Assembly: GCA_934692295.1 (NCBI GenBank)
Contig: CAKUTL010000001.1
Span: forward strand, 66,399 to 130,398
DNA length: 64,000 nucleotides
Direction of reading: 5' to 3'
From: an uncultured Candidatus Melainabacteria bacterium
GTDB taxonomy: Bacteria > Cyanobacteriota > Vampirovibrionia > Gastranaerophilales > Gastranaerophilaceae
A program made the translations under genes and the position numbers. Shown piece after piece: positions 33,501 through 42,732 of the stretch. The notes beneath the pieces are model-generated. The model ran no database searches and had not been told where the DNA came from. It was given only the letters and a program-made list of their open reading frames with translations. Numbering within the stretch: position 1 is the stretch's first letter; each line of letters starts with the position of its first letter.

Positions 33501-33528
33501 CGGGCAGTTAAACTGCTCGTTTTTTTTA
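33501..33528 (+). terminator. Second intrinsic terminator, orphan
   Basis: CGGGCAGTT (33501-33509) pairs with AACTGCTCG (33511-33519) with one G-T pair, followed by eight T residues. No annotated gene ends just upstream, which leaves 33335-33500 as a possible short transcript. Confidence 0.65.
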
Positions 33529-33554
33529 TGATTTTTCCCATTATTAATAGAAAG

Positions 33555-33996
33555 GCAACTGTCATCCTGAACTGCGGATTTTGGCAAGAGCGAAGCTCGT
33601 CTAGGGGAGGGTTGCGTTGAGCCAGCCGCCCCGCCAATAATCCAAGACCGTTTCAGGATCTCTAACTAATGCGTACGGATAAAGATTCCGAAACAAGCTG
33701 AATGTTGGGGTAGAAACCCCAACCTACATTAAAATTTAAAGAATGATATATAAAAAAATTAAAAGCTAAATTCTTTCGGGCTAAAGCCCTCAGAATGACA
33801 AATGTGTAGGTCATTGCGAGCGAAGGCGAAGCTATCTAGCTGATTATTTTATGTGTCGGCTTAGTAAAGCCGACCTACACTTTACTTATCGAACTAGTGT
33901 CCTCAGGGGCAAATTTTAAAGAGATTCTTCGGGTAAATTTGTAATATTTTATTCAATTTTCTTCGGGTTATCCCTCAGAATGACGTAAATTTAATA
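33555..33996. repeat. Dispersed repeats and composite modules
   Basis: GTCATCCTGAACTGCGG, GATCTCTAACT, the module with GAATGTTGGGGTAGAAACCCCAAC and TTCTTTCGGGCTAAAGCCCTCAGAATGAC (33699-33800), GTCGGCTTAGTAAAGCCGAC (33854-33874) and CTCAGAATGACG (33975). These modules recur at 51553-51660 and 58331-58352. No gene is visible in 33529-34222. Confidence 0.75.
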
Positions 33997-34106
33997 AGGG
34001 GTTCGGGGGCATAGCCCCTGATGACTCGAGCCATTTAGTCATTCGTGTTTTTCTTTTTCGGTTCTACTTTTTCTTTTTTCGTCGAAATAAAAAAGAAAAA
34101 GTGAAC
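33997..34106 (+). repeat. Long dispersed module L, copy A
   Basis: Starts AAGGGGTTCGGGGGCATAGC, contains GATGACTCGAGCCATTTAG and a T-rich/A-rich inverted end (TTTTTCTTTTTTCG ... AAAAAAGAAAAAGTGAAC). A copy of the same order is at 51680-51790 and an inverted, shorter one at 47331-47410. Confidence 0.8.
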
Positions 34107-34222
34107 TGGGTAATTGTCAAACCCTCTCCCATAGTGAAAAGAGATAATTTCCTCAGTATACAAATAAAAAAAGCGGAGTGGAAATTTCCACTCGCCTTTT
34201 TAAATATTTTTAATCCTTTTGA

Positions 34223-35440
34223 TTACATACCCATATATGATGCGAACAACGGCAAATAAAGAGCTGCAGCCAAAATCAATACGATTGTACCGATTACAAC
34301 CAACATGATAGGTTCAATCATTTTTGTCATAATATCAATAATTGTATCAAGTTGTTTATCAATATAGTTTGTTGCCTGACCTAACATATCACCCAAACGA
34401 CCTGATTGCTCGCCTGTTGCAATCATGAACAAAATCATTTTAGGCATTGTACGGGTCTTTCTCAAAGCCGCTGAAAGGTGTTGACCTTGTTGAACCATAA
34501 CTGTTGCTTCTTCAACCCTTGTTTCCAATGTATGGTTTGTCAATGTCATATTTGAAAGATACAAACATTCCAAAATCGGAACACCAGCATCATACGCAAC
34601 CTGCATAACGGCAATAAAGTTAGCGAAGTTTGAAAACTGGATTAAATCAGTCAAAACTGGGATTTTTAACGAAATATCATCAATCTTCCATTTACTTGGC
34701 TTCCAACGGAATAAGAAATTGACAAATGCACCAACGGCAGCAAAACCAATCGGAATTGCATACCAATTCTTTTTCATCCACAAGCCCATATTCATCAAAA
34801 CTCTTGTAATAAACGGCAACTGCATACCCATTGAATCAAACATTTCTTTGAATACCGGAAATACGAATACCAACATGACAATTACGATAAATACAGCCAA
34901 TAAGATTACGAAAACCGGATACATCAAAGTACCAACAACTTTTGACTTAATCGCCTGTTGCTTGTTCAACAATTCTAACAAACGGTCAAGAGTTTTTTCC
35001 AATTCACCGGAATCTTCACCGGCTCTAACCAAACCGATATAAACTTGACCAAATTGTTCTGGATATTTTGCTACAGTACCAGCAAACGTACCACCGTTCA
35101 TAATTTGTCGTCTTAATTCAGTCGCAACCTGACGAATTTTCAATTTCGCAGCATCATTTTCAATGAACAGCAAGGATTCAATAATCGGAATACCGGCAGC
35201 AGCCAAGATTTGAAGAGTTGAAGTGAAATCAATCTGTTCTGCCAAGCCTAATTTCGGCATTTTACCTGTCGGCTTTTTCTTTTCCTCTTTTTTAACAGAT
35301 TGTTCTTCAACAATATTTGTTGGAGTAAAACCTAAACGTCTAACCGCAGCACGGGCTTCTCGAAGGTCGTCAGCTTCAACTTTACCTTTTACAAGTTCGT
35401 TTGTACCATCTTTTATTGCTGTATAATTATATACTGTCAT
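34223..35440 (-). CDS. Type II secretion / type IV pilus inner-membrane protein (GspF/PilC family)
   Basis: Start chosen at the ATG 35440 preceded by AGGGGA (405 residues). It has the GspF double-domain plan: VYNYTAIKDGTNELVKGKVE, SLLFIENDAAKLKIRQVATE, TFAGTVAKYPEQFGQVYIGL and GEDSGELEKTLDRLLELLNK in the first copy, ECLYLSNMTL, LSAALRKTRTMPKMILFMIA and TGEQSGRLGDMLGQATNYID in the second, each followed by long membrane helices (FVILLAVFIVIVMLVFVFPV, IMLVVIGTIVLILAAALYLP). It is the platform for pilin assembly. It follows the ATPase gene after 7 bp. Confidence 0.92.
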   Translation of the reverse strand: MTVYNYTAIKDGTNELVKGKVEADDLREARAAVRRLGFTPTNIVEEQSVKKEEKKKPTGKMPKLGLAEQIDFTSTLQILAAAGIPIIESLLFIENDAAKLKIRQVATELRRQIMNGGTFAGTVAKYPEQFGQVYIGLVRAGEDSGELEKTLDRLLELLNKQQAIKSKVVGTLMYPVFVILLAVFIVIVMLVFVFPVFKEMFDSMGMQLPFITRVLMNMGLWMKKNWYAIPIGFAAVGAFVNFLFRWKPSKWKIDDISLKIPVLTDLIQFSNFANFIAVMQVAYDAGVPILECLYLSNMTLTNHTLETRVEEATVMVQQGQHLSAALRKTRTMPKMILFMIATGEQSGRLGDMLGQATNYIDKQLDTIIDIMTKMIEPIMLVVIGTIVLILAAALYLPLFASYMGM

Positions 35441-35447
35441 AATTCCC

Positions 35448-37508
35448 CTATTCGCCTGCCATACCAAGGACTCTTACGAATTCATCAATTGTTGTCCAGC
35501 CCTTCAAGATATGATTATAGCAACACTTGTGTAATGTAGTCATACCATTTGCAACTGCACTTTCTTCAATTTCCAAATCGTGAGCACCTTGAGCAATAAG
35601 TTTTTTAATTTCTTTAGTAATCTGCATGATTTCATATACACCAAGACGTCCTTTATAGCCTTGGAAACCACACTTGTTGCAACCCTTTGCTCTATAAATA
35701 GGAGTTGCCATAATTTTCTTAATTTCTTCTTCATCATGAGTAACAAGCATTGCTTCTTCTCTTGTGCAATGATATTCTTCCTTACAATCATCACATAGTC
35801 TTCTTACAAGACGTTGGGCAATTACACCTGACAAAGTAGATGATACTAAGTAATCTTTTGCACCCATTTCAATCAAACGAGTAACTGTAGCTGCAGCAGA
35901 GTTTGTGTGGACTGTACTCAATACCAAGTGCCCTGTTAACGCTGCTGAAATCGCAATTTCAAGAGTTTCGTAATCACGAATTTCACCGACTAGGATAATA
36001 TCAGGGTCCTGACGTAAGATAGCTCTCATACATGATGCGAATGTAATACCCGCTTTGGCGTTGATTTGAGATTGGTTAATACCTTCTAGTTTAATTTCTA
36101 TCGGGTCCTCAATTGTTGTAATGTTAACAGATTCATCATTCAAACTCTTCAATACAGAATATAGAGTTGTAGTTTTACCAGAACCGGTAGGACCTGATGT
36201 TAAGATAATACCGTTCGGGCAAGATACCATCTGCTTAACTTTTTGAATATCTGATTCGACAGCTCCAACAAGTTTAATCTCTTTATCATTAGAAGCAAGA
36301 GAAACCGCAGGTGCCAAGATACGGATACAAACCTTTTCTTTTCCTGAAACCGGTAATGTGTTGATACGGAAGTCATAAGAACAACCATTATAAGAAATTG
36401 AGAACGTACCATCCTGAGGTCGTCTGTTTTCTGCAATGTTCATTCTCGCCATAACTTTGAAACGAGCAATAACAGATGTTTCAACTTTTGCCGGAACATC
36501 CAATACTTTCTGCAACATACCGTCTTTTCTGTATCTAACGATATAACCAGATAATCTTGGTTCGATGTGAATATCGGAAACTTTGTTATCAATACCGTTT
36601 GTAATAATTTGGTTAACAAATTTTGCAACTGAACCGGTTGAATCTTGAAGTTCAGCATCAACTTGTTCCCACAAAGTTGCTTCTTCATCTGAATCAACTG
36701 TTTCTTCTTTAATTTGCTCAATGATTTGATCCGTTTGACGTTTTTGTTCTGAGAAGAACGTATTTATCGCACTTTGGAACTCGTAGTGAGTCATCAAAAT
36801 CTGTTTAGGATTTTGACCTGTCAAATAAATAATTTCTTTTAAAACGTCCATTTTTAGTGGTTTTACAACCCCTAAAAGAAGAGTTTTACCATCGGAAGAT
36901 ATAGGGATTACAGAATTAGCCTTGATAAAATCTTCCGGCAAAATATTTACGAACTTTTTCTGCTCAACCAATTGATCCGCAGAAGCAATTTCATAACCAG
37001 TTTGGTCATGCAAAACTGATTTCAATTGATCTAATGAAATCAAACCCATTTCAAACAACATTGAACCAATAGGCACGCCTTTACGTTTTGATTCCGCTAA
37101 GGCTTTCATCAATTGAACTTCTGAAACAATACCTTTTGCAAGAAGCATTTCACCTAATTTGCCATGAGCTTCTTTGTTTTTTGGAGTTTCATCAGCTGGT
37201 GCTGCACCGGAAGTTTGAGCTTGTGGAGCTTCTACAGCAGGTTTTATGCTACCAGCCGGAACAATATCTGCCAAAAGTTCTTTTAAATCATCTTCTCCTA
37301 CAAGCATAAACTTGATAGATTGAGAAAAAGTTTTTTTCAATATTGCATTGATTTCATCTTTATTTGATGCCTTTGAAACCGCAACGAAAAGAAAGTTATC
37401 CTTAACACTAATCGGAACAAACAAATGCAATCCCATTAGATTCTTATCGACACTTTCCAGTATCTTTTTATCTATGCTGTTTTTTAATCTTAAAATTAGT
37501 GCGTTCAT
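35448..37508 (-). CDS. GspE/PilB-family assembly ATPase
   Basis: The 686-residue protein has an N-terminal part followed by two MshEN-like c-di-GMP-binding segments (about 120-280, e.g. KLGEMLLAKGIVSEVQLMKA and ANSVIPISSDGKTLLLGVVK), then the GspE core: Walker A GPTGSGKTTTLYSVLK, Asp box, Walker B DIILVGEIRDYET, His box LSTVHTNSAAATVTRL and a zinc-finger-like pair CDDCKEEYHC / CNKCGFQG. It drives pilus or pseudopilus extension at the cytoplasmic membrane. A GGDEF protein (3151) could supply c-di-GMP. Confidence 0.93.
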   Translation of the reverse strand: MNALILRLKNSIDKKILESVDKNLMGLHLFVPISVKDNFLFVAVSKASNKDEINAILKKTFSQSIKFMLVGEDDLKELLADIVPAGSIKPAVEAPQAQTSGAAPADETPKNKEAHGKLGEMLLAKGIVSEVQLMKALAESKRKGVPIGSMLFEMGLISLDQLKSVLHDQTGYEIASADQLVEQKKFVNILPEDFIKANSVIPISSDGKTLLLGVVKPLKMDVLKEIIYLTGQNPKQILMTHYEFQSAINTFFSEQKRQTDQIIEQIKEETVDSDEEATLWEQVDAELQDSTGSVAKFVNQIITNGIDNKVSDIHIEPRLSGYIVRYRKDGMLQKVLDVPAKVETSVIARFKVMARMNIAENRRPQDGTFSISYNGCSYDFRINTLPVSGKEKVCIRILAPAVSLASNDKEIKLVGAVESDIQKVKQMVSCPNGIILTSGPTGSGKTTTLYSVLKSLNDESVNITTIEDPIEIKLEGINQSQINAKAGITFASCMRAILRQDPDIILVGEIRDYETLEIAISAALTGHLVLSTVHTNSAAATVTRLIEMGAKDYLVSSTLSGVIAQRLVRRLCDDCKEEYHCTREEAMLVTHDEEEIKKIMATPIYRAKGCNKCGFQGYKGRLGVYEIMQITKEIKKLIAQGAHDLEIEESAVANGMTTLHKCCYNHILKGWTTIDEFVRVLGMAGE

Positions 37509-37582
37509 CTACTTTTTAATACTTTTCTTTGCTTAAACAATTAATTTCAAATTCAATCAAATGCGATTTGGGCGATGACCCT

Positions 37583-39592
37583 CTATAAAGAGGTATCATC
37601 ACTTACAGCATCTTCAGTATCAACAATGATTTGAGGAGTAATCATCATTACCATTTCTTCTTTAGTTTTACCAGTTGTTGTACTTCTAAAGAACATACCA
37701 ACTACAGGTAAATCACCTAAGAATGGGATTTTAGAAACGTTTTTAGTTTCAGTTTCTTGAATCATACCACCGATCACCAAGGTTTCACCATCTTTGATTC
37801 TTATACCTTTAAGATCCAAGTTATGTCTTTTCAATAGTGTTGCAACTAAATCTCTCTCATTTTCAACTTCCCCAGGAGTAGTAATTTGAGAAGCTATAAC
37901 AGCATAATTTGGTTTAAGGTCAAGAGTTACATAACCATCAGGGCTAATGAATGGAGTAATCTCAACTTTGATACCGTTATCACTATTGATTTCATATTCT
38001 TTTTGAACCTGAGATGATCCGGCAGTTGAACCGTTATCCAAGTATTGAGTTGTTACTTTTGAAACATAATCTGAAGTCAAATCGATTGTTGATTTTTGAC
38101 CGGATGTAATCATAATTCTCGGATTAGCAAGTACTCTACCTTTTTGGTTTTCAACCAAGTAGTTAACAGAATATACTAACTGAGGAGAAGTACTCCATTT
38201 ATTGATTTTACCAGTAGTTTTATATTCATTTTTCTCTTCATCCCATTCTCCTCTATAGTAGTAGCCATGACCTGCAAAGAACACAGGATACATAGAGTTT
38301 GTAGAAAATCCTTTACCTCCACCAGCGTTGAATGAGAAGTTTTTACTCAAGAACTGCCATGTGTTATCAAATGTTTTACTACCTGTTTCAGATAATGAAA
38401 TAATTTGAACTTCCAAATATGCTTGAGGAGTTTTCTTATCATTAGCTAAAATATAATCTTTAATCATATCGATTTGAGTTGGAGAACCACCAATAACTTG
38501 GATAGTACCAAGAGTTGGGAAGTAAGATACTGAAAGGTTTTTCAATGACAAACCTTCCATTCCATCTCCTGAAGGACCAGCTGAGTCAATAGAACATACT
38601 AATCTACCGCCACCTACTGAAATACCAGATGATGAACCGCCAGAAGAAGAGCTATCTCCTGAAGAATCTCCGCTATCACCACTGTCGTCACTATCATCAG
38701 ATGCAAAACCGGTTGGAATACCGGCAGCAAAACCTGCAGGAGTACCAGAAGAGCTACCCGCAGATGAAGGTGATGAAGGTGATGAAGGTGATGAAGGTGA
38801 TGAAGATGATGATGAACCACCACCGGAAGAAGATGACGCTCCGTTAGAAGCAGTAGATGGTAACAATGCGTTACAAATCATGTTTGCCATTTCTGCAGGA
38901 GTGGTGTGGTTAACTTTGAATGTTGTAATTTGAGGTTTAACATCAAATTGAGCAACAATTTTTCTTGCCATATCAGCATCATTAGCAGTACCCATAACAA
39001 TCAATTCATTTGTTGCTGGGTTTGTTGTAACAACAGGTTTAGTAGATAAGCCTGGGTTAATTCCGTTTTTATTGAAAACATTTGCATTCAAAAATGATGC
39101 GATAGCAGAAGCGTTTACATATTTCACAGGAATCAAAGTCATGCCTTTTCTAGCCATAGAAATTGCTTCATCCTTTTTAGAAATAATCAATGTATTAGCT
39201 TGAATATCATAGAACAGATCGTTAGTTGTAACAACCAAATTTAGAGCTTCAGATAATGGGATGTTAACCAAATCCATTGTTACTGTAGATTCTTCTAAAT
39301 TTGGAGAGAAAATAATATTCATGCCGGCTTGATCCGCAAACATTCTCAAAACTTGTTTAATATCTGCATCACGTAAACTCAAGTTTACGATAGAATCTGC
39401 ATTAGCAATTCTTACACTTGAACCTAAATCCAAAGGAGAACTTTCTGTTGTTCTTATTGTCGGTCTTGATGAAGCATCATCAAATCCACCATACATGCCG
39501 TCTAATGCAAATGCAGCACTTGACAAATTTGTTACAGCGAAAGCTGATAACATAACACTTGCAATAATTTTTTCTCTTATTTTACTTTTCAT
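37583..39592 (-). CDS. Secretin (GspD/PilQ family)
   Basis: The 669-residue protein has a signal peptide (MKSKIREKIIASVMLSAFAV), an STN/N0-like segment (VNLSLRDADIKQVLRMFADQ), N domains with IPLSEALNLVVTTNDL, a Ser/Pro/Gly/Asp low-complexity stretch (about 255-325) and the secretin core (RVLANPRIMITSGQKSTIDL, VEITPFISPDGYVTLDLKPN, IRIKDGETLVIGGMIQE, LPVVGMFFRSTTTGKTKEE). It would form the outer-membrane channel for the pilus. It follows the PilP-like gene at a distance of 32 bp. Confidence 0.92.
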   Translation of the reverse strand: MKSKIREKIIASVMLSAFAVTNLSSAAFALDGMYGGFDDASSRPTIRTTESSPLDLGSSVRIANADSIVNLSLRDADIKQVLRMFADQAGMNIIFSPNLEESTVTMDLVNIPLSEALNLVVTTNDLFYDIQANTLIISKKDEAISMARKGMTLIPVKYVNASAIASFLNANVFNKNGINPGLSTKPVVTTNPATNELIVMGTANDADMARKIVAQFDVKPQITTFKVNHTTPAEMANMICNALLPSTASNGASSSSGGGSSSSSSPSSPSSPSSPSSAGSSSGTPAGFAAGIPTGFASDDSDDSGDSGDSSGDSSSSGGSSSGISVGGGRLVCSIDSAGPSGDGMEGLSLKNLSVSYFPTLGTIQVIGGSPTQIDMIKDYILANDKKTPQAYLEVQIISLSETGSKTFDNTWQFLSKNFSFNAGGGKGFSTNSMYPVFFAGHGYYYRGEWDEEKNEYKTTGKINKWSTSPQLVYSVNYLVENQKGRVLANPRIMITSGQKSTIDLTSDYVSKVTTQYLDNGSTAGSSQVQKEYEINSDNGIKVEITPFISPDGYVTLDLKPNYAVIASQITTPGEVENERDLVATLLKRHNLDLKGIRIKDGETLVIGGMIQETETKNVSKIPFLGDLPVVGMFFRSTTTGKTKEEMVMMITPQIIVDTEDAVSDDTSL
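38763..38807. repeat. 9-bp tandem repeats within the secretin gene
   Basis: Four perfect copies of GATGAAGGT in a row (38763-38798) and one diverged copy encode the Ser-Pro-Ser repeats of the low-complexity stretch on the minus strand. Confidence 0.9.
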
Positions 39593-39624
39593 ATCTGCTC
39601 CTGCTTATATTTTCTTCTTATTAA

Positions 39625-40437
39625 TTAACCTTTTCTTCCACCAAATCTGTTTTTCAAATTGTACAAATCATTTGCTTTTCCGTTCAAATCATCTCTTGAG
39701 AATAATTCACCGATACTTGCAGAATAAACGTTTGAGCCTAAAGTAACAGTGATTATTGACGGATTAATTGTAACAACTTTGTATTCTTGACCAATAATCT
39801 TATCCCCTTGTCTTACCAAGTAATCTTTATCATCAACATTGATTATTGCAGATGGATTAGTTTTGTTATACATAATACCAACAACTTTTGTTCTTGTAAT
39901 TTTTGCAGCAACTGAATTACTAGAAGCCAATGATGTTGGAGGAACAGGAAGATTAAAGCTGTATGGGCTTATATCATCTTGTTCTCTTATAGCTACATTT
40001 TTCATTTTCTTCAATTGTGCAATGTGAGAATTATACGCATTAGCTTCTGCAATTGCAGATCTTCTTGCGTCTTCAAAGGCTTTAATTTCATCGGATGGCA
40101 TAAATGGGTCTGAACGACCGATAGAAGTAACATCATAGGAAATCATTTTACTTGCTTGGTTTGATTCTATATCAATTGTGTTATCAGAAGGAACGTTTAC
40201 TTCTTCTTTTGGAGCAGGAGTAGTATCCGCAACAGGAACTTCTTCCTCTTGTTTATTTCCTCCCAAATTTTGTAAAACGCCACATCCGCAAGAAATCATC
40301 CCTACAGACAAAACAACAACAAGAAGTCCTAATACAAACTTCCCTCTTTTGCCGAATGTATTGTCAAACCAACTTTCATTCCGATAATTATTTGTGTTCA
40401 CGTTATTCCCACCCATCTTAGTCTTTGATAATAACAT
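39625..40437 (-). CDS. PilP/GspC-like inner-membrane pilus protein
   Basis: The 270-residue product has a membrane segment (about 34-52, FVLGLLVVVLSVGMISCGCG), a Glu/Pro-rich linker, and a C-terminal beta part (KVVGIMYNKTNPSAIINVDD, YLVRQGDKIIGQEYKVVTIN, IITVTLGSNVYSASIGELF) with the PilP-like HMR pattern and FMPSD. It would tie the inner-membrane platform to the secretin. It is the first gene of the operon PilP-like, secretin, ATPase, GspF. No PilM, PilN or PilO gene is next to it. An alternative start lies at 40413. Confidence 0.75.
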   Translation of the reverse strand: MLLSKTKMGGNNVNTNNYRNESWFDNTFGKRGKFVLGLLVVVLSVGMISCGCGVLQNLGGNKQEEEVPVADTTPAPKEEVNVPSDNTIDIESNQASKMISYDVTSIGRSDPFMPSDEIKAFEDARRSAIAEANAYNSHIAQLKKMKNVAIREQDDISPYSFNLPVPPTSLASSNSVAAKITRTKVVGIMYNKTNPSAIINVDDKDYLVRQGDKIIGQEYKVVTINPSIITVTLGSNVYSASIGELFSRDDLNGKANDLYNLKNRFGGRKG

Positions 40438-40664
40438 TATATTAAAGCTCTTAGTTTTGTATATCAGCTATTTAATGTATTTCCCTACAATAGCTCTCCT
40501 TAAAATAGTATCATAATTTCAAATTTAAGGCAAAAATCGGAAATATCGTATCATTTTAAATCGATTACACCCAAAACAAGGTAATACGAGGGAATTTAAG
40601 GCTGTTTACAATTCGTAAAAAGAAGTTAAACAAGCAAAAGTTCAATCCATAGATTTAGAACTTA

Positions 40665-41144
40665 TTATTTACGAATGCTTAATCTTTCTAAAAATCTAAC
40701 AAATCGTACAAGTTTAGATTCTGTATCACAAGTAATTGAATCAACTAAAATAGTTTTGCAGCCAAACTTTTTACCGCAAAGAATATCCGTTAAAGGTCTA
40801 TCTCCGACTAAAACACAATCGTTTGGATTATAACCATGTTCTTTTACAAAAGTTGAAATTGCAAAAGTATTAGGCTTTGCAGCTTTAAATAACAATGGAA
40901 AATCTGAAATTTGTTTAACTTTTTCTATATATTCTTCATTTTTGTTATTTGAAACAACCGCAACAAAAAAATCTTTGCGAACAGTATTTAACCATTCAAG
41001 AATTTCATCAGAATACTTTGCAGATTTAGAAGCCATCAATGTACTATCCAAATCAAAAAGCATAGCCTTTATGCCTTGAGATTTCAATTCATCTAAATTA
41101 ATATCAAAAATTCTTTTTAAATTGTAATCAGGCTTAAGAAACAT
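40665..41144 (-). CDS. YqeG-family HAD IIIA phosphatase
   Basis: The 159-residue product has motif I LFDLDSTLM (about 30-38), VVSNN (motif II), KAAKPN and VLVGDRPLTDILCGKKFG (motif IV), the layout of the YqeG/PGP phosphatase group, which acts on phosphatidylglycerol phosphate or small phosphates. Its 5' end overlaps the U32 gene by 11 bp, so it is translated in the same operon. Confidence 0.88.
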   Translation of the reverse strand: MFLKPDYNLKRIFDINLDELKSQGIKAMLFDLDSTLMASKSAKYSDEILEWLNTVRKDFFVAVVSNNKNEEYIEKVKQISDFPLLFKAAKPNTFAISTFVKEHGYNPNDCVLVGDRPLTDILCGKKFGCKTILVDSITCDTESKLVRFVRFLERLSIRK

Positions 41145-42411
41145 GTTCTTTTACTCCAATCGTTCTAGCTAGTGCGATTGAATAATCCACCGGTTCTTTA
41201 TCAAATCTCAAATAAACATCGGCATTTGTATTAGCTAACTGCTGATTATCGCCTTTTTCATCAATTATTTCAACAATTTTAGCTACAAATTGTTCTTTTG
41301 GTGTAATTATTTCAACTTCATCATTTAACAAAACTTTATTTTTTACTTTTACAAAATAAAAATTTTCATCAGCACTTGAAGAAGCATCAATTTCTGAATG
41401 TTTTTTCTTAATTCCTTTAAATTCAAATAAGAAATCTGCACCAGCCAAACCTTTTGAAATATCATAACTATAACTGTCAGGTTTATTTTCACCTAAAGCA
41501 AAACCTGTTGTATAACCTCTATTGCCAACTTTTTTAAGTTCTAAGAAATATTTTGACAAATCAGCGTTCGGATTTTGCATAATTTCATCAATTGCGTTTC
41601 TATAAGTTTTTGCAACCGCAGAAACATAATACAAACTCTTTGTACGTCCCTCAACCTTAAACGAATCAACACCCGCATCAATCATTTCTTTCAAATATTC
41701 AACAAGACATAAATCTTTCGGACTCAAGATATGAGAACCACGGTTATCTTGAGCGATTTCATAATATTGCCCAGGGCGAGTTTCTTCAACGAGTTTGTAA
41801 CTCCAGCGACAAGGTTGAGAGCAGTTACCATGATTAGCCTTTCTTTCTCCATTTGTAAAGTAATCACTTAACAAACATCTTCCAGAAAAAGATACGCACT
41901 GAGAACCATGGATAAAACATTCAACTTCCATATTAGGAACTTGTTTTTTAATTTCTGCAATCTCAGGAATTGACAATTCACGAGCTAACACAACACGAGT
42001 TGCTCCCATATCTTGCCAAAATTTCACACATTCATAGTTCAAAATATTAGTTTGTGTACTTATATGAATATCAACATCTGGTAAATATTTCTTTACCAAT
42101 CTCAAAATTCCAAAATCACTTACAAGAACAGCATCTGGATTAGCATCTTTGATTATATCCATACTTTCTTCCAAGTGTTTAATATCTTCATTAAAAGCAA
42201 ATATATTGAGCGTTAAATACGCTTTAGCACCAAGTTTATGGGCTAAATCTATTGCTCTTTTAAGATTTTCTAAAGTGATGATTTCACCTTTTCTCATTGC
42301 TCGAAGGCTAAAATCTACAACTCCAAGATAAACTGCATCTGCACCGTATCTTACGGCATATTCTAATTTTTCCAAATTGCCAGCAGGCATCAATAATTCA
42401 ACATTTCGCAT
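41134..42411 (-). CDS. Peptidase U32-family protein (TrhP/RlhA type, tRNA or rRNA hydroxylation)
   Basis: The 425-residue product has MPAGNLEKLEYAVRYGADAV, the conserved ARELSIPEIAEIK and ECFIHGSQCVSFSGRCLLSD, CSQPCRW and the DSFKVEGRTKSLYYVSAVAK elements of U32 proteins. Members like TrhP add 5-hydroxyuridine to the tRNA wobble base, and the Cys residues likely hold an iron-sulfur cluster. No peptidase catalytic residues are shared. It is followed by a YqeG gene in an 11-bp overlap. Confidence 0.85.
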   Translation of the reverse strand: MRNVELLMPAGNLEKLEYAVRYGADAVYLGVVDFSLRAMRKGEIITLENLKRAIDLAHKLGAKAYLTLNIFAFNEDIKHLEESMDIIKDANPDAVLVSDFGILRLVKKYLPDVDIHISTQTNILNYECVKFWQDMGATRVVLARELSIPEIAEIKKQVPNMEVECFIHGSQCVSFSGRCLLSDYFTNGERKANHGNCSQPCRWSYKLVEETRPGQYYEIAQDNRGSHILSPKDLCLVEYLKEMIDAGVDSFKVEGRTKSLYYVSAVAKTYRNAIDEIMQNPNADLSKYFLELKKVGNRGYTTGFALGENKPDSYSYDISKGLAGADFLFEFKGIKKKHSEIDASSSADENFYFVKVKNKVLLNDEVEIITPKEQFVAKIVEIIDEKGDNQQLANTNADVYLRFDKEPVDYSIALARTIGVKEHVS

Positions 42412-42526
42412 AAGTCAATAATAAGCTAAACTAAATTAATAATCAACCAAACAGGTGATGTCTATTTTTAATAAATATGGAAAATAGAATATATAAAACA
42501 TTAGGTTATTTTTTGGAGAATAAAAC

Positions 42527-42661
42527 ATGCGAACTATTTCTAACGCAACTAGCACAATTAAAGAAATTTGGTCTTATCAACATCCTGTAATGCACACTTG
42601 GTTTTTATTCAGTGCTGCATCGCTAGGCTGCATGTTTACACTTTTATTCTTCGTATTATAA
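42527..42661 (+). CDS. Small single-pass membrane protein (44 residues)
   Basis: GGAG precedes ATG 42527 by 9 nt. The frame is 45 codons with product MRTISNATSTIKEIWSYQHP and a membrane helix at residues 24-44 (TWFLFSAASLGCMFTLLFFV). A terminator follows 37 bp after the stop. No family recognised. The good ribosome binding site and helix make it a likely real gene. Confidence 0.6.
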   Translation: MRTISNATSTIKEIWSYQHPVMHTWFLFSAASLGCMFTLLFFVL

Positions 42662-42698
42662 ATCTTGATAAGCGATATATAAATACCCCCAAATAAAG

Positions 42699-42730
42699 AA
42701 CAAGAACTATTTTTTAAGTTCTTGTTTTTA
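42699..42730. terminator. Bidirectional terminator after the small membrane gene and MATE gene
   Basis: AACAAGAAC (42699-42707) pairs with GTTCTTGTT (42718-42726), with a T run on the plus strand and a moderate one on the minus strand. Confidence 0.8.
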
Positions 42731-42732
42731 GT

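Noticed and set aside
36200..36721. Two minus-strand frames inside the GspE gene
   Set aside because: Out-of-frame shadows with high Leu/Lys content from the same strand.
38763..38807. CRISPR-like tandem repeats
   Set aside because: 9-bp in-frame repeats inside the secretin gene, no spacers.
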